Source: Calliopum simillimum
Lineage: Eukaryota > Arthropoda > Insecta > Diptera > Lauxaniidae
Direction: 5' to 3'
Length of the DNA: 64,000 nucleotides
NCBI GenBank assembly: GCA_951812925.1
Contig: OX638368.1
Location: 72,698,422-72,762,421 of the forward strand
Position 1 is the first letter of the stretch; each line of letters opens with the position of its first letter. This document shows positions 33,234 to 45,357 of the stretch, piece after piece. The notes below the pieces were generated by a model that had not been told where the DNA came from, searched no databases, and saw only the letters and a program-made list of their open reading frames with translations. Both the position numbers and the translations under genes were made by a program.

Positions 33234-34440
33234 AGTACATTATAAATAATTAAATTATGTTTGTAACATATTGCAAAACATGTTTTTAAATTAATTTGAG
33301 GTCGATGAGTCCAAAAATCACATTTTTTTTTTTTTTTTTTCTAGGGCCCGTTCTTGAGGTAATCAAAAATTTCAATGTTAATTTTATACCGTTTCAAAAA
33401 AAATTCATAACTCTTCCAAAAAAGGTAATTAAGGTCGGATTAAAATGGATAAGTTATTGCAGCGCAAAGTTCATTTTATATATACAACTTTTCATATAAA
33501 AGCCAAATAAAACACGGTTTTTGGGCAAAAAATTCTGAAAAAGTCACTTTGAACGATTCTAAGCAGTTTTTGTCTAATACACTTTTTTCGTACAATGCCT
33601 TCCTTTTGAGTAACAGAGCGTTTTTCCGACCGCGTAATTGAAAAACAAAAAAATCGGTTTAAATATGTATGTATGTATTCTCCTTTGACTCCTAGGAGGA
33701 GCATAGGGCCAATATGAAATATCTCCATTCGTCGCGAACCCTTGCGATGACTTTGATCTCTTGCCACGACTTTCCTTTTCCAGCGACCTTTTCCAGTTGA
33801 TTTATCTATACAACACAAAAACTGTATAGTTTTTTAACGCCAAATCTTTATTTTTCAAGCAAGTGAAGAAAAAATAGTTATGAGCAAAAAACATATTTTT
33901 GTACCTGTTTATTTTTTCGTTAAAAAATCTTAAGACTTACTTTAATGAAACTTTAATAACTTTTTAAAATATGATCTAATTTTGCTCAACTTAATTGTTT
34001 GCAATTAAATATGAAAAGTTGTAAAAAACTACGTATTATAAAAATTATCTTTGCGCTTCTTAACCTAGTCAATTTTAATCAGATTTTAATAACACTCACG
34101 GCGCACAATGGGAGATTGTGGCCATAAATAGGTAAAATTTGAAAGTTCTATGGATTTAAAAAATTTTTACGCCAATCGTCAGATAATACTTAGGGACGGC
34201 AAAAAAAACTATAAAAATTTAAAATTTTGTTTTGGTTTAGCAACACAGTGAGCCCAAAGTTGAACTTTAAACAGAAAAAATGCTCTACAGAATTTTTAAA
34301 ATTAGGAACTGCTGGATAAATGCTCTAGTTAATTTGTTTTAAGCCTGATCCACTAATGTAGCATACCGTTAAAAAGTATATTGCTTCTACTTTGTTAAAA
34401 ATATATTTTTTTTTTTTTGCCGATTTTATGTTAATTAAAT
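33234..34440. other. AT-rich repeat-like stretch, no gene
   Basis: Around 33296-33365 a GAGGTCGATGA, T-run and GCCCGTTC-like string is a diverged relative of 2152-2215. The 108-codon minus frame at 33492-33818 has no domain. Nothing else was supported. Confidence 0.4.
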
Positions 34441-34449
34441 GGTAAAAAT

Positions 34450-34960
34450 GGAAAAATTGCAAACTTTGACATTAAAAAAAAAAAAAATACATTTTCTGAT
34501 TTTCATTATTTTTCAATATAATATGTGGCCAAGTATGCTTAATCGAAATGCAAAGTCCCTACTGCTTTTTTTGAGAACTTTTTTTTTTATAAACTTTTTC
34601 ATATTGTGGTTTTTGACTGGACCAAATAAGTTGACTTTTTTGGAACGCTATTTTTAATTCGTTTGCATCGAAATATATCAAAATAGCATTTTGTCATAAA
34701 GTATAAGCATTAAGCTTTTAAAAAAACATTTGTTTGAGTTTTTATTTGTAATACGTGAATTATGGTGATTTTTCGAAAATTTAAGCTCAAAAAGCCAAAA
34801 TCGATAAATTTTACAAACTTTGACATTAAAAAAAAAAAAAATACATTTTCTGATTTTCATTATTTTTCAATATAATATGTGGCCAAGTATGCTTAATCGA
34901 AATACAAAGTCCCTACTGCTTTTTTTGAGAACTTTTTTTTCTATGAATTTTTTCCTGTAG
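34450..34960 (+). repeat. Direct repeat, 150-bp units 355 bp apart
   Basis: The block from CAAACTTTGACATT through TGGCCAAGTATGCTTAATCG to CTGCTTTTTTTGAGAAC occurs at about 34457-34600 and again at 34811-34955 with almost no change. The spacing suggests a tandem duplication of about 355 bp. Confidence 0.8.
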
Positions 34961-35197
34961 CAGTTTTTGAGAAAAAAAAAATATTTTTATTTCTTTACAT
35001 TCTGCAACGTTTTACAATATATTTATCAATTTTAAGCTTACAGTCTTCTTAAATTCCAAAAACAAAAAAATTTTAAGAGAAGGGTGACAGGTAAGGGGTA
35101 TATTTCCTCCTTTTAATCCCCCTTGGGACTCACCCTTTCTTAAAATAAGTCAAGAGCATACTAAAGGCTATACAAAAAACATTATAATTGGTATAAT

Positions 35198-35470
35198 ATG
35201 CCCATTTCTGTGCATAAATTTTTAATTCACGGAAGCGAAATCATACAAGCACTTCAAATACCAATTGGTAGTCTTTCCGAAGAAGCTCAGGTAGCATCAA
35301 ACAAAATTTTTAAAAGCACTAGGTTACACAACAGCAGATTGTGCTCTAGAGTAGCAAACAACGAAGATGTTTTGCATTACATGCTAATCTCTTCTGATCC
35401 GATTATAAGCCAAATCCGAGTAAAACGTGATAAAAAATATAAAGGGTTATCACCAGAAGCTCAATAGCTG
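35198..35470 (+). CDS. Small ORF of unknown transposon-like protein
   Basis: The frame is 89 codons, MPISVHKFLIHGSEII through LSEEAQVASNK to LISSDPIISQIR, ending TAG. Its length and charged composition exceed the chance frames around it. I have an impression that similar short C-terminal frames recur in insect repeats, but I cannot name the family. A preceding run of pyrimidines at 35100-35130 could be an acceptor context. No partner exon was found, so it may be a fragment. The start chosen is the first ATG. Confidence 0.4.
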
Positions 35471-35689
35471 TTGCAATTAAATGAAAACACTGATTAAAAT
35501 AAATTTAAAACAATGAAATAACTTAATATTTCCCTTTTTCTATTATTGTATACATTACTTTCGACTTGATTGTGTCCTCCTTTTTTGATTTGATCGCCAA
35601 TTTGAGCCAAAAGAATTGCAATGAAAAAGTTTCTAGTGCAGACTATTTTTTCTGATAGTTTTTATGAAAATAATAAATAAAATGTTTAA

Positions 35690-36160
35690 AAGGCGTGACA
35701 ACAACATATTTGCTAAACATCATCAAACTGCATTAAAGATTTTCGGAGATATTGATAAGTTAATTTATTGGTAGGCGTGGCACTGCCCATTTTTCTAGTG
35801 CGGATTATATGTTCTGATGGTCTTTTCATTTGTACCAAATAATATCTATCTTCGTCAAATATTTTCAGAAATATGATGAATTTTTTTTTTTTTTTGAAGG
35901 CGTGGTACCGCCCATTTGCCCGGTGAACATTATTTGATGATTTTTACACATTTACCAAAGCTCATTTATCTGCGTTAAAGAATTTCGGTGATATGATTAG
36001 TCAATTTTTTGAGGGGCGTGGCACCGCCTATTCTTTTAGTTATAGTAAAGCCTTTTTTTGTACTAGCATAATATAAAAACTTCTTTAAAATCGGTTACTT
36101 AGTTTCTGAGTTAATAAGGGACAAATACACAAAACAAACAAAATCTAGTTTTTACAAAGT
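35690..36160. repeat. Tandem GGCGTGGCACCGCCC-type repeat
   Basis: Four units of about 80-125 bp start with AGGCGTGGCACTGCCC or a variant (near 35691, 35773, 35897, 36012), each followed by a CAAA...ATCTTCGTCAAA-like segment. The end, TACACAAAACAAACAAAATC, resembles the tail of repeat K. It is a degenerate member of the same broad repeat class as K. Confidence 0.55.
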
Positions 36161-36479
36161 AGATTTTTGTTTATTCCTCATAACTTGAAAACTATAAAAG
36201 ATAGCGCAAAATTTTTAACATTTTTGAAATTAGCGGTGTCAAGTTATTGAAAATTGATACCCATTTTGAAAAAAAATTCGGACCACGCCCCAACTTTGTA
36301 TGGGAGGTAGGCGTGTCCGTCGGCGGATTTTGTTCATATTTACAGATTTTTATTTTTTTGATGTAAAAAACATCTGTACCAAATTTCAATAGCCTAGCTC
36401 TATTATTACTATATATGACCGCCGTTCCATACAAACCCTCCCATTGTGCGGCGCGCCGTGCGCGGCGTGCCTTAACCTG

Positions 36480-37115
36480 TTTTTAATTGAACGTCGTAGC
36501 ACTTGAAACTTTTTTCCAGATTCTGTGTACTTATCCTTCAAATGATGCATAAAAAAATGTTCGCTCGTGACTCGTCGACTAAATTTTGAGATAACTTCTT
36601 TTCCAATTGGGCCATTTTCCCATACAAAAAAAAAAAAATTTTTTTTAACTACAATAAACAAAAATCAAAATAATTACATTCAATGTGTTCTGTGATGCTT
36701 AACGTAAATCCGACCTCAGAATTGCTCTATCGTGTATAGTTTTTTAGATATTCTAACCTAAAAACCAAAAAAAGTCGTTTTTTGCCATTTTTTGAAGCTA
36801 TATAACTATGTAACATATCATTTATTTGTTAAATATGGTTTAAGTGCTTGAAAGCACTAATCTTTTTCTTAAAACCTTATTTAAATTATGATTATGTCTT
36901 CATGCTTCTAAGAGACATCGTAGACAGAAATATTGGAAAAACGGGTTTTTTGCACTTTTTAGGTTAGGATATCTTTGAGGAAAAAAAAGATATCAACATA
37001 ATTTTGATTAGGTTTTAAAGGTAAAGATCAGGACTTTCAAGTACCTTACCAGATTTAACAAAATCAAAATTTCTTTCACATTTTAAACATGTTCAACGAA
37101 CCGACTACTTCTAAA
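36480..37115 (-). repeat. Left arm of inverted repeat H
   Basis: This arm is the reverse complement of 40815-41385 at clearly reduced identity. Shared words include GTTCAACGAACCGACTACTT, ACTATACACGATAGAGCAAT and the CATACAAAAAAA run. The region between the arms (37116-40814) holds X2 and K1. Confidence 0.7.
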
Positions 37116-37167
37116 TTCAACCGTAGGCCATACACGTAACAAAAAAATGTTCACTACATTACAACTA

Positions 37168-39343
37168 GCCCAGGAAAATTAGAATATTTCTGCGAAAAAA
37201 TTACAAGCGAATTTTTTTCACCGGAATTATATTTATTTATGCATGGTTAATAATGTGTAAAAAGTCCATTAAAGTCCATTGTGCGCATAAAAAGTTATTC
37301 AGGCTCAAATGTTGCTAAAATCAGTTTTTTTGCAAATATATCGCTAACGCAAACTTTTACAGAAAAATTTTTCTCCACAATTTTGTAACGCTGGAAATTT
37401 CCTATGTAAAGATGTAAAAAATGTTTTTGTGTAGCTTAAAGTTTAGGAGATAACTCAATTTAAAAAGTTGTACACAGTTTTTATATGTAAATGCTACGTA
37501 AAAGTTCATATTAAAATATCTTTCTTTTAAAATTGCGAATACTCTTTAACGAGGAGTCGTACAAAAAAAAATTAAAAACCGTTCAAAAGATAATTGGATT
37601 CTGTATACACCGTATTAAATTTTTTTTGGAGCCACTCATGGTCTAAAAGATATTCTTCAAAAACCGTTAAGGTTTCGAAAATACTGGATATTCTTCAAAA
37701 ACCGTTAAGGTTTCGAAAATACTGGTTTTTGGAGGATATCTCTGAAACGGTAGGTCATACGATAAAAAGCAACCGCATCAATTTTGTAGAGAATCACAAG
37801 GCCTACAAAAAATAAGCCATATGTGTACACATTGAAGTAACCTTTTAGAAGTTATTCAATAAAATCCGGTGTTTTTTGCCATTTAAAGGTTTTTTTTAAT
37901 ATCTTCTAAACGCTTGCTACAATGTGTACAATATGGCTTATTTTTTATAGATCTTGTGATTCTCTACAAATTCAATGCTAGTGCTTACCGTTTCAGAGAT
38001 ATCCTTCAAAAACCAGAATTTTCGAAACCTTAACAGTTTTTGAAGAAAATCTTTTGCACCATGAGTCGCTCAAAACAAAAAAATTTAATACGGTGTATAC
38101 AGAATCCAATTATCTTTTGAATGGTTTTTAATTTTTATACCCTACACCCAGGGTATATTCACTTTGTCCTTCCGTTTGTAACGCAGAGAAGGAGGCGTGG
38201 CAGGTATAGAAAAGTATATATATTCTTGATCAGCGTCACCTCTTGAGTCGATATAGCCATGTCCGTCTGTCTGGCTGGCTGGCTGGCTGGGTGGCTGGCT
38301 GGCTGGCTGGCTGGGTGGCTGGCTGGCTGGCTGGGTGGCTGGCTGGCTGGCTGGCTGGGTGGCTGGCTGTGTGTTGAAATACACTTTTTGGGAAAACTGA
38401 GCAAGATAATTCAATGAAATTTAGTACACTGCCTCCGTCGTCAAAGTTAGCTCGGGGGATTGAAAATGAGCAAAATCGGTCAACGGACACGCCTACCGCC
38501 CATACAAAAATTATATTCAAAATGCAATTTTAGGAGTATTTTTCACGACAATGCAACCACAATACATATAAGTACTACGAATTGTAAGCGCAAGCTCTGA
38601 TAAAAATTTGAGCGAATTCGGACAAGAGGGCGTGGCACCTCCCATATAAGCAAAAGCTTCAAAACGCTATACTGAAAGCGTTTTTTGAGATATTCGAACC
38701 AAATTTGACTCAGACACTAAGAATTATAAATGAAAGCTCTCAGCAAAAATTGGGTGAAATCAGACAAGGGGGCGTGGCTCCTCCCATATAAGCAAAAGAT
38801 TCAAAATGCTATACTGAAAGAGTTTTTTGAGATAATCCAACTAAATTTCACTCTGACACTAAAAACTATAAATGCAAGCTCTGAACAAAAACTGGGTGTA
38901 CTCGGACAAGAGGGCGTGGCACCTCCCATATAAGCAAACTTTTCAAAATACTGCAGTGTAGGGTATTTATTTTTTGGCCAGGCCAAAATTTACACCCTTA
39001 CTAGTTTTCTGTACGACTCCTCGTTTAAGAGTATTCGCAATTTTAAAAGTAAGATATTTTAATATGAACTTGTACGTAGCATTTACATATAAAAACTGTG
39101 CACAACTTTTTAAATTGGGTTATCTCCTAATAAATTTTTCTGTAAAAGTTTGCGTTAGCGAGATATTTGCAAAAAACTGATTTTAGCAACCTTTGAGCCT
39201 GAATAACTTTTTATGCGCACAGTGGACTTCAATGGACTTTTTCCTCTTTATTCATCATGCTATAATAAAGACAATTCCGGTGAAAAAAATTCACTTGGAA
39301 TAATTTTGCACAGCAGCTCTTTTTTCGTCTAATTTTCCTGGGC
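37168..39343. mobile_element. Fold-back element X2 (interrupted)
   Basis: The ends GCCCAGGAAAATT match X1. The left flank ends in TA (37166-37167) and the right starts TA (39344-39345). The palindrome centre is near 37890. The right arm is split by a DINE-like element at 38137-39005: bases before and after the insert join to match the intact left arm (GGTTTTTAATTTTT then CTGTACGACTCCTCG). The left arm has a 46-bp local duplication (37627-37720). No coding frame. Confidence 0.8.
38137..39005 (+). mobile_element. DINE-1/Helitron-like element inside X2
   Basis: The order is: 5' head ATACCCTACACCCAGGGTAT (a short self-complementary end), TTCTTGATCAGCGTCACC, CATGTCCGTCTGTC, a GGCTGG microsatellite (38268-38367), a block with CGCCTACCGCCCATAC, and three tandem units of about 140 bp each with GGGCGTGGCACCTCCCATAT. 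The 3' hairpin TTTGGCCAGGCCAAAA precedes the terminal CTAGT. No duplication of target bases is seen, as expected for Helitrons. It has no coding capacity and is non-autonomous. Confidence 0.8.
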
Positions 39344-39445
39344 TAAAAACAGTTGAACAGTTTTTTTTCTTCTTGAATCAAGAATCAATTTTTAGTTTAC
39401 GTTGCGTTGCAATACAAATTTGTTTTTGTTACTTTAATATCTAAG

Positions 39446-40770
39446 TGCCTGGAGACCGATCCTTGCTCGGTCAACAATCTGATATTATTATTTTAGTCAA
39501 TGTTTTTATTCATAGCTATTTTTTGTTATGAAATTCGTACCTTTTCACCTCCAATGTTCATGCTTTCAAAATTATAAATTAACCGATGAGAAAAATAATA
39601 AGAAAAAACTCGGAAAGTATCGAATGGCATAGAAAGATATCAAGAACTCCAAATTTTTTTGGTGAAATAGAATGCCTTAAAATAAATAAATAGAATATGC
39701 CACGCGCCCAAAATATTTCGTCTTTTGTACGGGTGCTGAAATATCTTATTTTCAAAGGATCATAAGTCGGAAAATAATAGTCCTATTGGAAAAATCCGAA
39801 ATGGAATTTTGATAAAGAAGAGTGTTGCTATTCGATGCTATTAATACAAAAGAATTTCACCTTCTCTGTAGCTATGATGTAAGACTGAACACATCGTTTT
39901 CTTCAACTTCAAGCAAGGATATTTCAAAATCCTGCAGGTATAATGACAGTTCTGCTGATGAAGACGGATTCAGCGTTAAATAGTTCATAAGACTGCATGT
40001 AAGAAGGGGTACAATCTCTTACATTTTCATTATAATTGTTGGAGTCGTTTTTGAGCGATATTGAATCAAAATTTTCAATGGTTTAAAAGGGGGCGTGGTA
40101 CTCCTTAGATACCCACTTTTCAGTTATTACAAGGCATTAATAAGTAGTACTTACATACCAAATTGCCTTAAAATATCTTGTAACATTTGCGAAAAATAGC
40201 ATTTAACGTATTTTGCTTGTATGGGAGATTGCACGCGCAGCAGCGATAATTCACCCACTTTAATTTCAGAATCTTTTCTTTGGTAGTTTTCTTTTTATAC
40301 CGATTTATATTTTTGTGGGCGGTGCCACGCCCTTCAACGAGTTTTCCCAATATAACGGCGTATTACGTATTAATCCTTGTTTGTAAAGGTAATATCTCCT
40401 AAATTTTCATTAAAATTGTTGGATGTTTTCAAGTAATAATGAATCAAAATTTTAAAAAACTGTAAAGTGGGCGTGGCACTTCTTCGATCCCGCCCAAGCC
40501 GTACCCGCTCACCAAATTTCATCAAAATATCTTGTATAGTTTGCGAGTTATGACTAATTCAAATTTAAAACTTAGGACAGTGGCACGCCCCCTGGTGAGC
40601 ATTTACAAAGTTCAAACCTAGCTCATTCTTCATTGTATGTTAATATCTAACACTATTCCAAGTTTCATTAAAATCGCTGTAGCCGTTTTCGAAAAAAAAA
40701 AATATGGCACAGAAATAAGTACAAAGAAACAAACAAAAAATTTTAGCTCGTATAAGAAGAGAAGATATAC
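39446..40770 (+). repeat. Dispersed repeat K, copy 1
   Basis: It starts CCTGGAGACCGATCCTTGCT and ends GCTCGTATAAGAAGAGAAG, and is matched throughout by K2 (58362-61165). Several GGGCGTGGCAC/GTGCCACGCCC words lie 100-200 bp apart. It provides the empty site for element L (near 40363-40370) and for S. No ORF is convincing. Confidence 0.75.
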
Positions 40771-40814
40771 ATGAATTTAAGCACTGAAAATCTGTTTTTT
40801 TTTTTTAATTTTTA

Positions 40815-41385
40815 TTTAGAAGTAGTCGGTTCGTTGAACATGTTTAAAATGTAAAAGAAATTTTAAATTTCGTTAATTCTGGTAAGGTATTTGAAAGTCC
40901 TAATCTTTGCCTTTAAAACCTAATTTAAATTATGTTGATATCTTTTTTTTCCTCAGAGATATCCTAACCTAAAAAGACACAAAAGTGCAAAAAACCCGTT
41001 TTGCCAATATATATATATGAAGATATAAACATAACTTAAATTAGGCTTTAAAGAAAAAGATTAGGACTTTTAAGCACTTCAACCACATTTAACGAATAAA
41101 TGATATGTTACATAGTTATATAGCTTCAAGAAATGGCAAAAAACTACTTTTTTGGTTTTTAGGTTAGAATATCTCAAAAACTATACACGATAGAGCAATT
41201 CTAAGGTCGCGTTCAGCATGGCAAAACACATTAAATGTGATTATTTTGGCTTTTGTTTATTGTAGTTAAAAATTTTTTTTTTTTTGTATGGGAAAATGGC
41301 TCAATTCGAAAAGGGGTTATCTCAAAATGTAATCGAGGAGTCACGAGCGAAAATTTTTTCATACATCATTTAAACGATCACACGG
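40815..41385 (+). repeat. Right arm of inverted repeat H
   Basis: This is the partner of 36480-37115. Diverged relatives of the core (CCTAACCTAAAA and GATATC near T-runs) appear at 46900-47160 and 52250-52440, so H belongs to a dispersed family. Confidence 0.7.
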
Positions 41386-41667
41386 AGAAAAAAAATAGTA
41401 CTTGCTATATTATTTCTCATAAATTTTACCAGAATTTCAAATCAGAATAGTGACAACTTCACACCGAAGTAAGATTCACCTTACTGGTTTTAGTCAATTC
41501 AGAATGAATGTTTCCTAGTAATTTTTATGAAAAAATTGGCGTGATATTTACCTTACTGTATAGTTCAAACAGCAAAACAAAAAAAAAAATTAACTGACCG
41601 GCGCACAGTGCGGCAAATCCAAATATCCCGGCCAAAAGTCAAAAAGATATTTTGATATTTTGAAAAA

Positions 41668-41931
41668 CAATTGAGGAGTGGCCGTACCAAAGGGCCTAAG
41701 TACCATTTCAAGGATAAAGTAATGTCATACTTCTTATGTGCTTTGTAGTCGGTTATTTGACTGTTATAATTTTTCAACATAATGAGATGAATTTCACACA
41801 ATCAAGTAAATTTTTAGTGATACAGAATACAATTTTATTAACTTCTTACAAAATGTCACCCGTTTCATATAATGACACTACTTTTGCCTCGAAATGGTAC
41901 TAGGCCCTTTGGTACGGCTACTCCTCAATTG
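41668..41931. mobile_element. MITE N, 264 bp
   Basis: Inverted ends CAATTGAGGAGTGGCCGTAC with about 40 bp of pairing (through AAAGGGCCTA and GTACCATTTC). It is duplicated with its host segment at 44582-44845 and has an old relic at 3290-3475. No coding content; the target duplication is not certain. Confidence 0.75.
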
Positions 41932-42883
41932 TCCAGGATATCAGTAACCGAGACAATAATATTTTTTCGACGTATATACACGTACACACGTTAGAACATA
42001 GAAAACTGTTTGATATCGAAAATTGTGATTGAAGTTGTGCCAAATGAATATCGCTGGAAACGTTAACCTTACAATTTTAAATAATTTTTCGGCTACAACC
42101 CTTCAACTTGTTCTTTTCAGAATATTTTGGTGTATCACTAACTTTCGTAAAAGAAAAAAATAACGGTAAAAGTGGCATATTTCTAAGAAACCCAAAATTT
42201 CTATTAAGTACGTTGATCGCTGGAGTGCCAAAAACAATTTCCACTTAGTTGCAGCAATTTTTTAGCATGAGTTGATAGATTGAAGTATTGTTTACCTTCT
42301 CCTTAACTTGCAGCCTCCATTCTTTCCCACTACTCTAATTACACTTAATAATAAATTGATACTTTCGTAAGGAACATTTTTTTTTTTTTTTTTTCATTTG
42401 AAAATAAATAATTCTTTTGATAAAAAATGGTTGGTGTACATGAGATAGCGCCTTCTTCGCTGTAGCCGTTTTCGAAAAAAAAAATATGGCACAGAAATAA
42501 GTACAAAGAAACAAACAAAAAATTTTAGCTCGTATAAGAAGAGAAGATATACATGAATTTAAGCACTGAAAATCTGTTTTTTTTTTTTTTTAATTTTTAT
42601 TTAGAAGTAGTCGGTTCGTTGAACATGTTTAAAATGTAAAAGAAATTTTAAATTTCGTTAATTCTGGTAAGGTATTTGAAAGTCCTAATCTTTGCCTTTA
42701 AAACCTAATTTAAATTATGTTGATATCTTTTTTTTCCTCAGAGATATCCTAACCTAAAAAGACACAAAAGTGCAAAAAACCCGTTTTGCCAATATATATA
42801 TATGAAGATATAAACATAACTTAAAGAAAAAGATTAGGACTTTTAAGCACTTCAACCACATTTAACGAATAAATGATATGTTA

Positions 42884-44024
42884 AGGGAAGATGGGGTAGA
42901 TTCGTACAGTTTCTACTTTATGGCTAAAAATAAAGCAAGCTACCAGCTTTTTCAAAATAACTAGTATGCAGTAAAATAAGTACAATATTAAGCTTTTAAT
43001 GTAGTGTAAGCTATAAACGGTCCGATTTATCATTTAAGAGCAATGGCAGATTTTCTGAAGATACTCAAAACGTACGAATGTGCCCCATACGCGGGGTACT
43101 TTCGTACATAACGTGGGGTATACGTGCAACGGTGGATGCAGCAATTAAGGCGATGAAATCGTATGTGGATCGAATGAAAGAGTATCCTCATGAAAGTATA
43201 GAACATCTTTCGTATGCAGATCTGCCATAGAACATGACTGGTAAGTCCCAACAGAAGCAAAATCTTCGTCGCTGCACAAAAGTTTGCTAAATGGCCATAT
43301 TCTTATTATTTCAAATGCACTTGAAATATTTTTACCATGACACGATTGAAAACTTTATCCAGACTTGGAATATTGTACATAGTAGGAATTTTTCCATGGT
43401 TATTGATATTTCAATTGCTGAATGCAGTTCTCAGTTTTCAATTAAAAGGCCCAATCAATCCTCTATTAGTTCGAGACGGTGTGAAAAGTGTGAAAGGAGT
43501 AAGGAATAAACTATCCCGTTTCAGTAATTCCATGAATTAATTGGTAATCATACATACGGCTCTTAATTTTGTTATACTAAATAAATTGAAATTACGCTTC
43601 ATAAGGGTAAATTTGTGTGTACGAATGTACCCCGTAACTTTAAGCACGAATGTGCCCCAAACTGATCAATATAGATTGTTGTTCTTTCTATTAAAACTAT
43701 TAGCAAAATCGCAAAATTAGTAAACACACAGTAAAATAGCATATCTGTTTTTGAACCAGCAGAAGTATTTTAAAATTTTAGCATAAAGTTATTACCATTA
43801 AACGAAGTTAAAGTCAGATAAGAAAATTACATTTGCACTGGAAAAACACACAAAGTCTTTTTTCGGCCAAGTCAATAATCGTACCACCGCCACATTTCAC
43901 AAGCTAAATGGCTGCAAAAGCACAAATATTGCATGTGAAGAAGCGGACATGCTAACTTCTATAGTTTTCGAAATAAAGCCACTGTACGAAGGTGCCCCGT
44001 GTACGAATCTACCCCGTCTTCCCC
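42884..44024. mobile_element. Pogo-like MITE F, 1141 bp, TA duplication
   Basis: The ends read AGGGAAGATGGGGTAGATTC and GGGGAAGACGGGGTAGATTC inward; TA lies at 42882-42883 and 44025-44026, and unit 1 gives the exact empty site (ATGTTACATAG). The word GTACGAATGTGCCCC and variants recur about seven times, clustered near both ends. A broken plus-strand frame around 43105-43270 (AAIKAMKSYVDRM, then a stop) could be a transposase remnant but is not identifiable. Ends and TSD resemble S and U. Confidence 0.8.
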
Positions 44025-44581
44025 TACATAGTTATATAGCTTCAAGAAATGGCAAAAAACTACTTTTTTGGTTTTTAGGTTAGAATATCTCAAAAACTAT
44101 ACACGATAGAGCAATTCTAAGGTCGCGTTCAGCATGGCAAAACACATTAAATGTGATTATTTTGGCTTTTGTTTATTGTAGTTAAAAATTTTTTTTTTTG
44201 TATGGGAAAATGGCTCAATTCGAAAAGGGGTTATCTCAAAATGTAATCGAGGAGTCACGAGCGAAAATTTTTTCATACATCATTTGAACGATCACACGGA
44301 GAAAAAAAATAGTACTTGCTATTTTATTTCTCATAAATTTTACCAGAATTTCAAATCAAAATAGTGACAACTTCACACCGAAGTAAGATTCACCTTACTG
44401 TTTTAGTCAATTCAGAATGTATGTTTCCTAGTAATTTTTATGAAAAAATTGGCGTAATATTTACCTTACTGTATAGTTCAAACAGCAAAACCAAAAAAAA
44501 AATTAACTGACCGGCGCACAGTGCGGCAAATCCAAATATCCCGGCCAAAAGTCAAAAAGATATTTTGATATTTTGAAAAAC

Positions 44582-44845
44582 AATTGAGGAGTGGCCGTAC
44601 CAAAGGGCCTAAGTACCATTTCAAGGATAAAGTAATGCCATACTTCTTATGTGCTTTGTAGTCGGTTATTTGACTGTTGTAATTTTTCAACATAATGAGA
44701 TGAATTTCACACAATCAAGTAAATTTTTAGTGAAAACAGAATACAATTTTATTAACTTCTTACAAAATGTCACCCGTTTCATATAATGACACTACTTTTG
44801 CCTCGAAATGGTACTAGGCCCTTTGGTACGGCTACTCCTCAATTG
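44582..44845. mobile_element. MITE N, second (duplicated) copy
   Basis: This is the unit-2 counterpart of 41668-41931 with only a few substitutions. It arrived by segmental duplication, not by transposition. Confidence 0.75.
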
Positions 44846-45357
44846 TCCAGGATATCAGTAACCGAGACAATAATATTTTTTCGACGTATACACATACACA
44901 CATAGAAAACTGTTTGATATCGAAAATTGTGATTGAAGTTGTGCCAAATGAATATCGCTGGAAACGTTAACCTTACAATTTTAAATAATTTTTCGGCTAC
45001 AACCCTTCAACTTGTTCTTTTCAGAATATTTTGGTGTATCACTAACTTTCGTAAAAGAAAAAAATAACGGTAAAAGTGGCATATTTCTAAGAAACCCAAA
45101 ATTTCTATTAAGTACGTTGATCGCTGGAGTGCCAAAAACAATTTCCACTTAGTTGCAGCAATTTTTTAGCATGAGTTGATAGATTGAAGTATTGTTTACC
45201 TTCTCCTTAACTTGCAGCCTCCATTCTTTCCCACTACTCTAATTACACTTAATAATAAATTGATACTTTCGTAAGGAACATTTTTTTTTTTTTTTCATTT
45301 GAAAATAAATAATTCTTTTGATAAAAAATGGTTGGTGTACATGAGATAGCGCCTTCT

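Larger units (their letters stand above)
40674..42456 (+). repeat. Tandem duplication, unit 1 (1.78 kb)
   Basis: This segment, from TCGCTGTAGCC to GCGCCTTCT, is followed immediately by a second copy starting at 42457. It contains the tail of K1, the right arm of H and MITE N. The copies are nearly identical, with a 12-bp deletion in unit 2 (AAATTAGGCTTT near 41040) and a few T/A-run changes. Confidence 0.9.
42457..45357 (+). repeat. Tandem duplication, unit 2, with insertion F
   Basis: It carries the same sequence as unit 1 plus the 1141-bp element F at 42884-44024. After subtracting F and its TA the lengths agree within about 30 bp. Downstream of GCGCCTTCT the unit-2 boundary passes into new sequence (TTTCGTGAAAATC). 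Confidence 0.9.

Noticed and set aside
33492..33818. 108-codon minus-strand frame with a basic N-terminus
   Set aside because: No recognisable domain, no codon signal, and surrounded by repeat-like AT sequence.
38268..38367. Regularly spaced GGCTGG runs as a CRISPR-like array
   Set aside because: There are no unique spacers; it is a simple microsatellite in an animal repeat.
38142..38520. Three overlapping minus-strand frames rich in SQPA/TQPA repeats
   Set aside because: They are translations of the GGCTGG microsatellite inside a DINE-like element; all three frames are open because of the repeat, not selection. The same applies near 56911-57312 and 63198-63560.
43030..43540. Frames inside element F as a gene
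   Set aside because: They are broken by stops and overlap on both strands; at most a transposase remnant that I could not identify.
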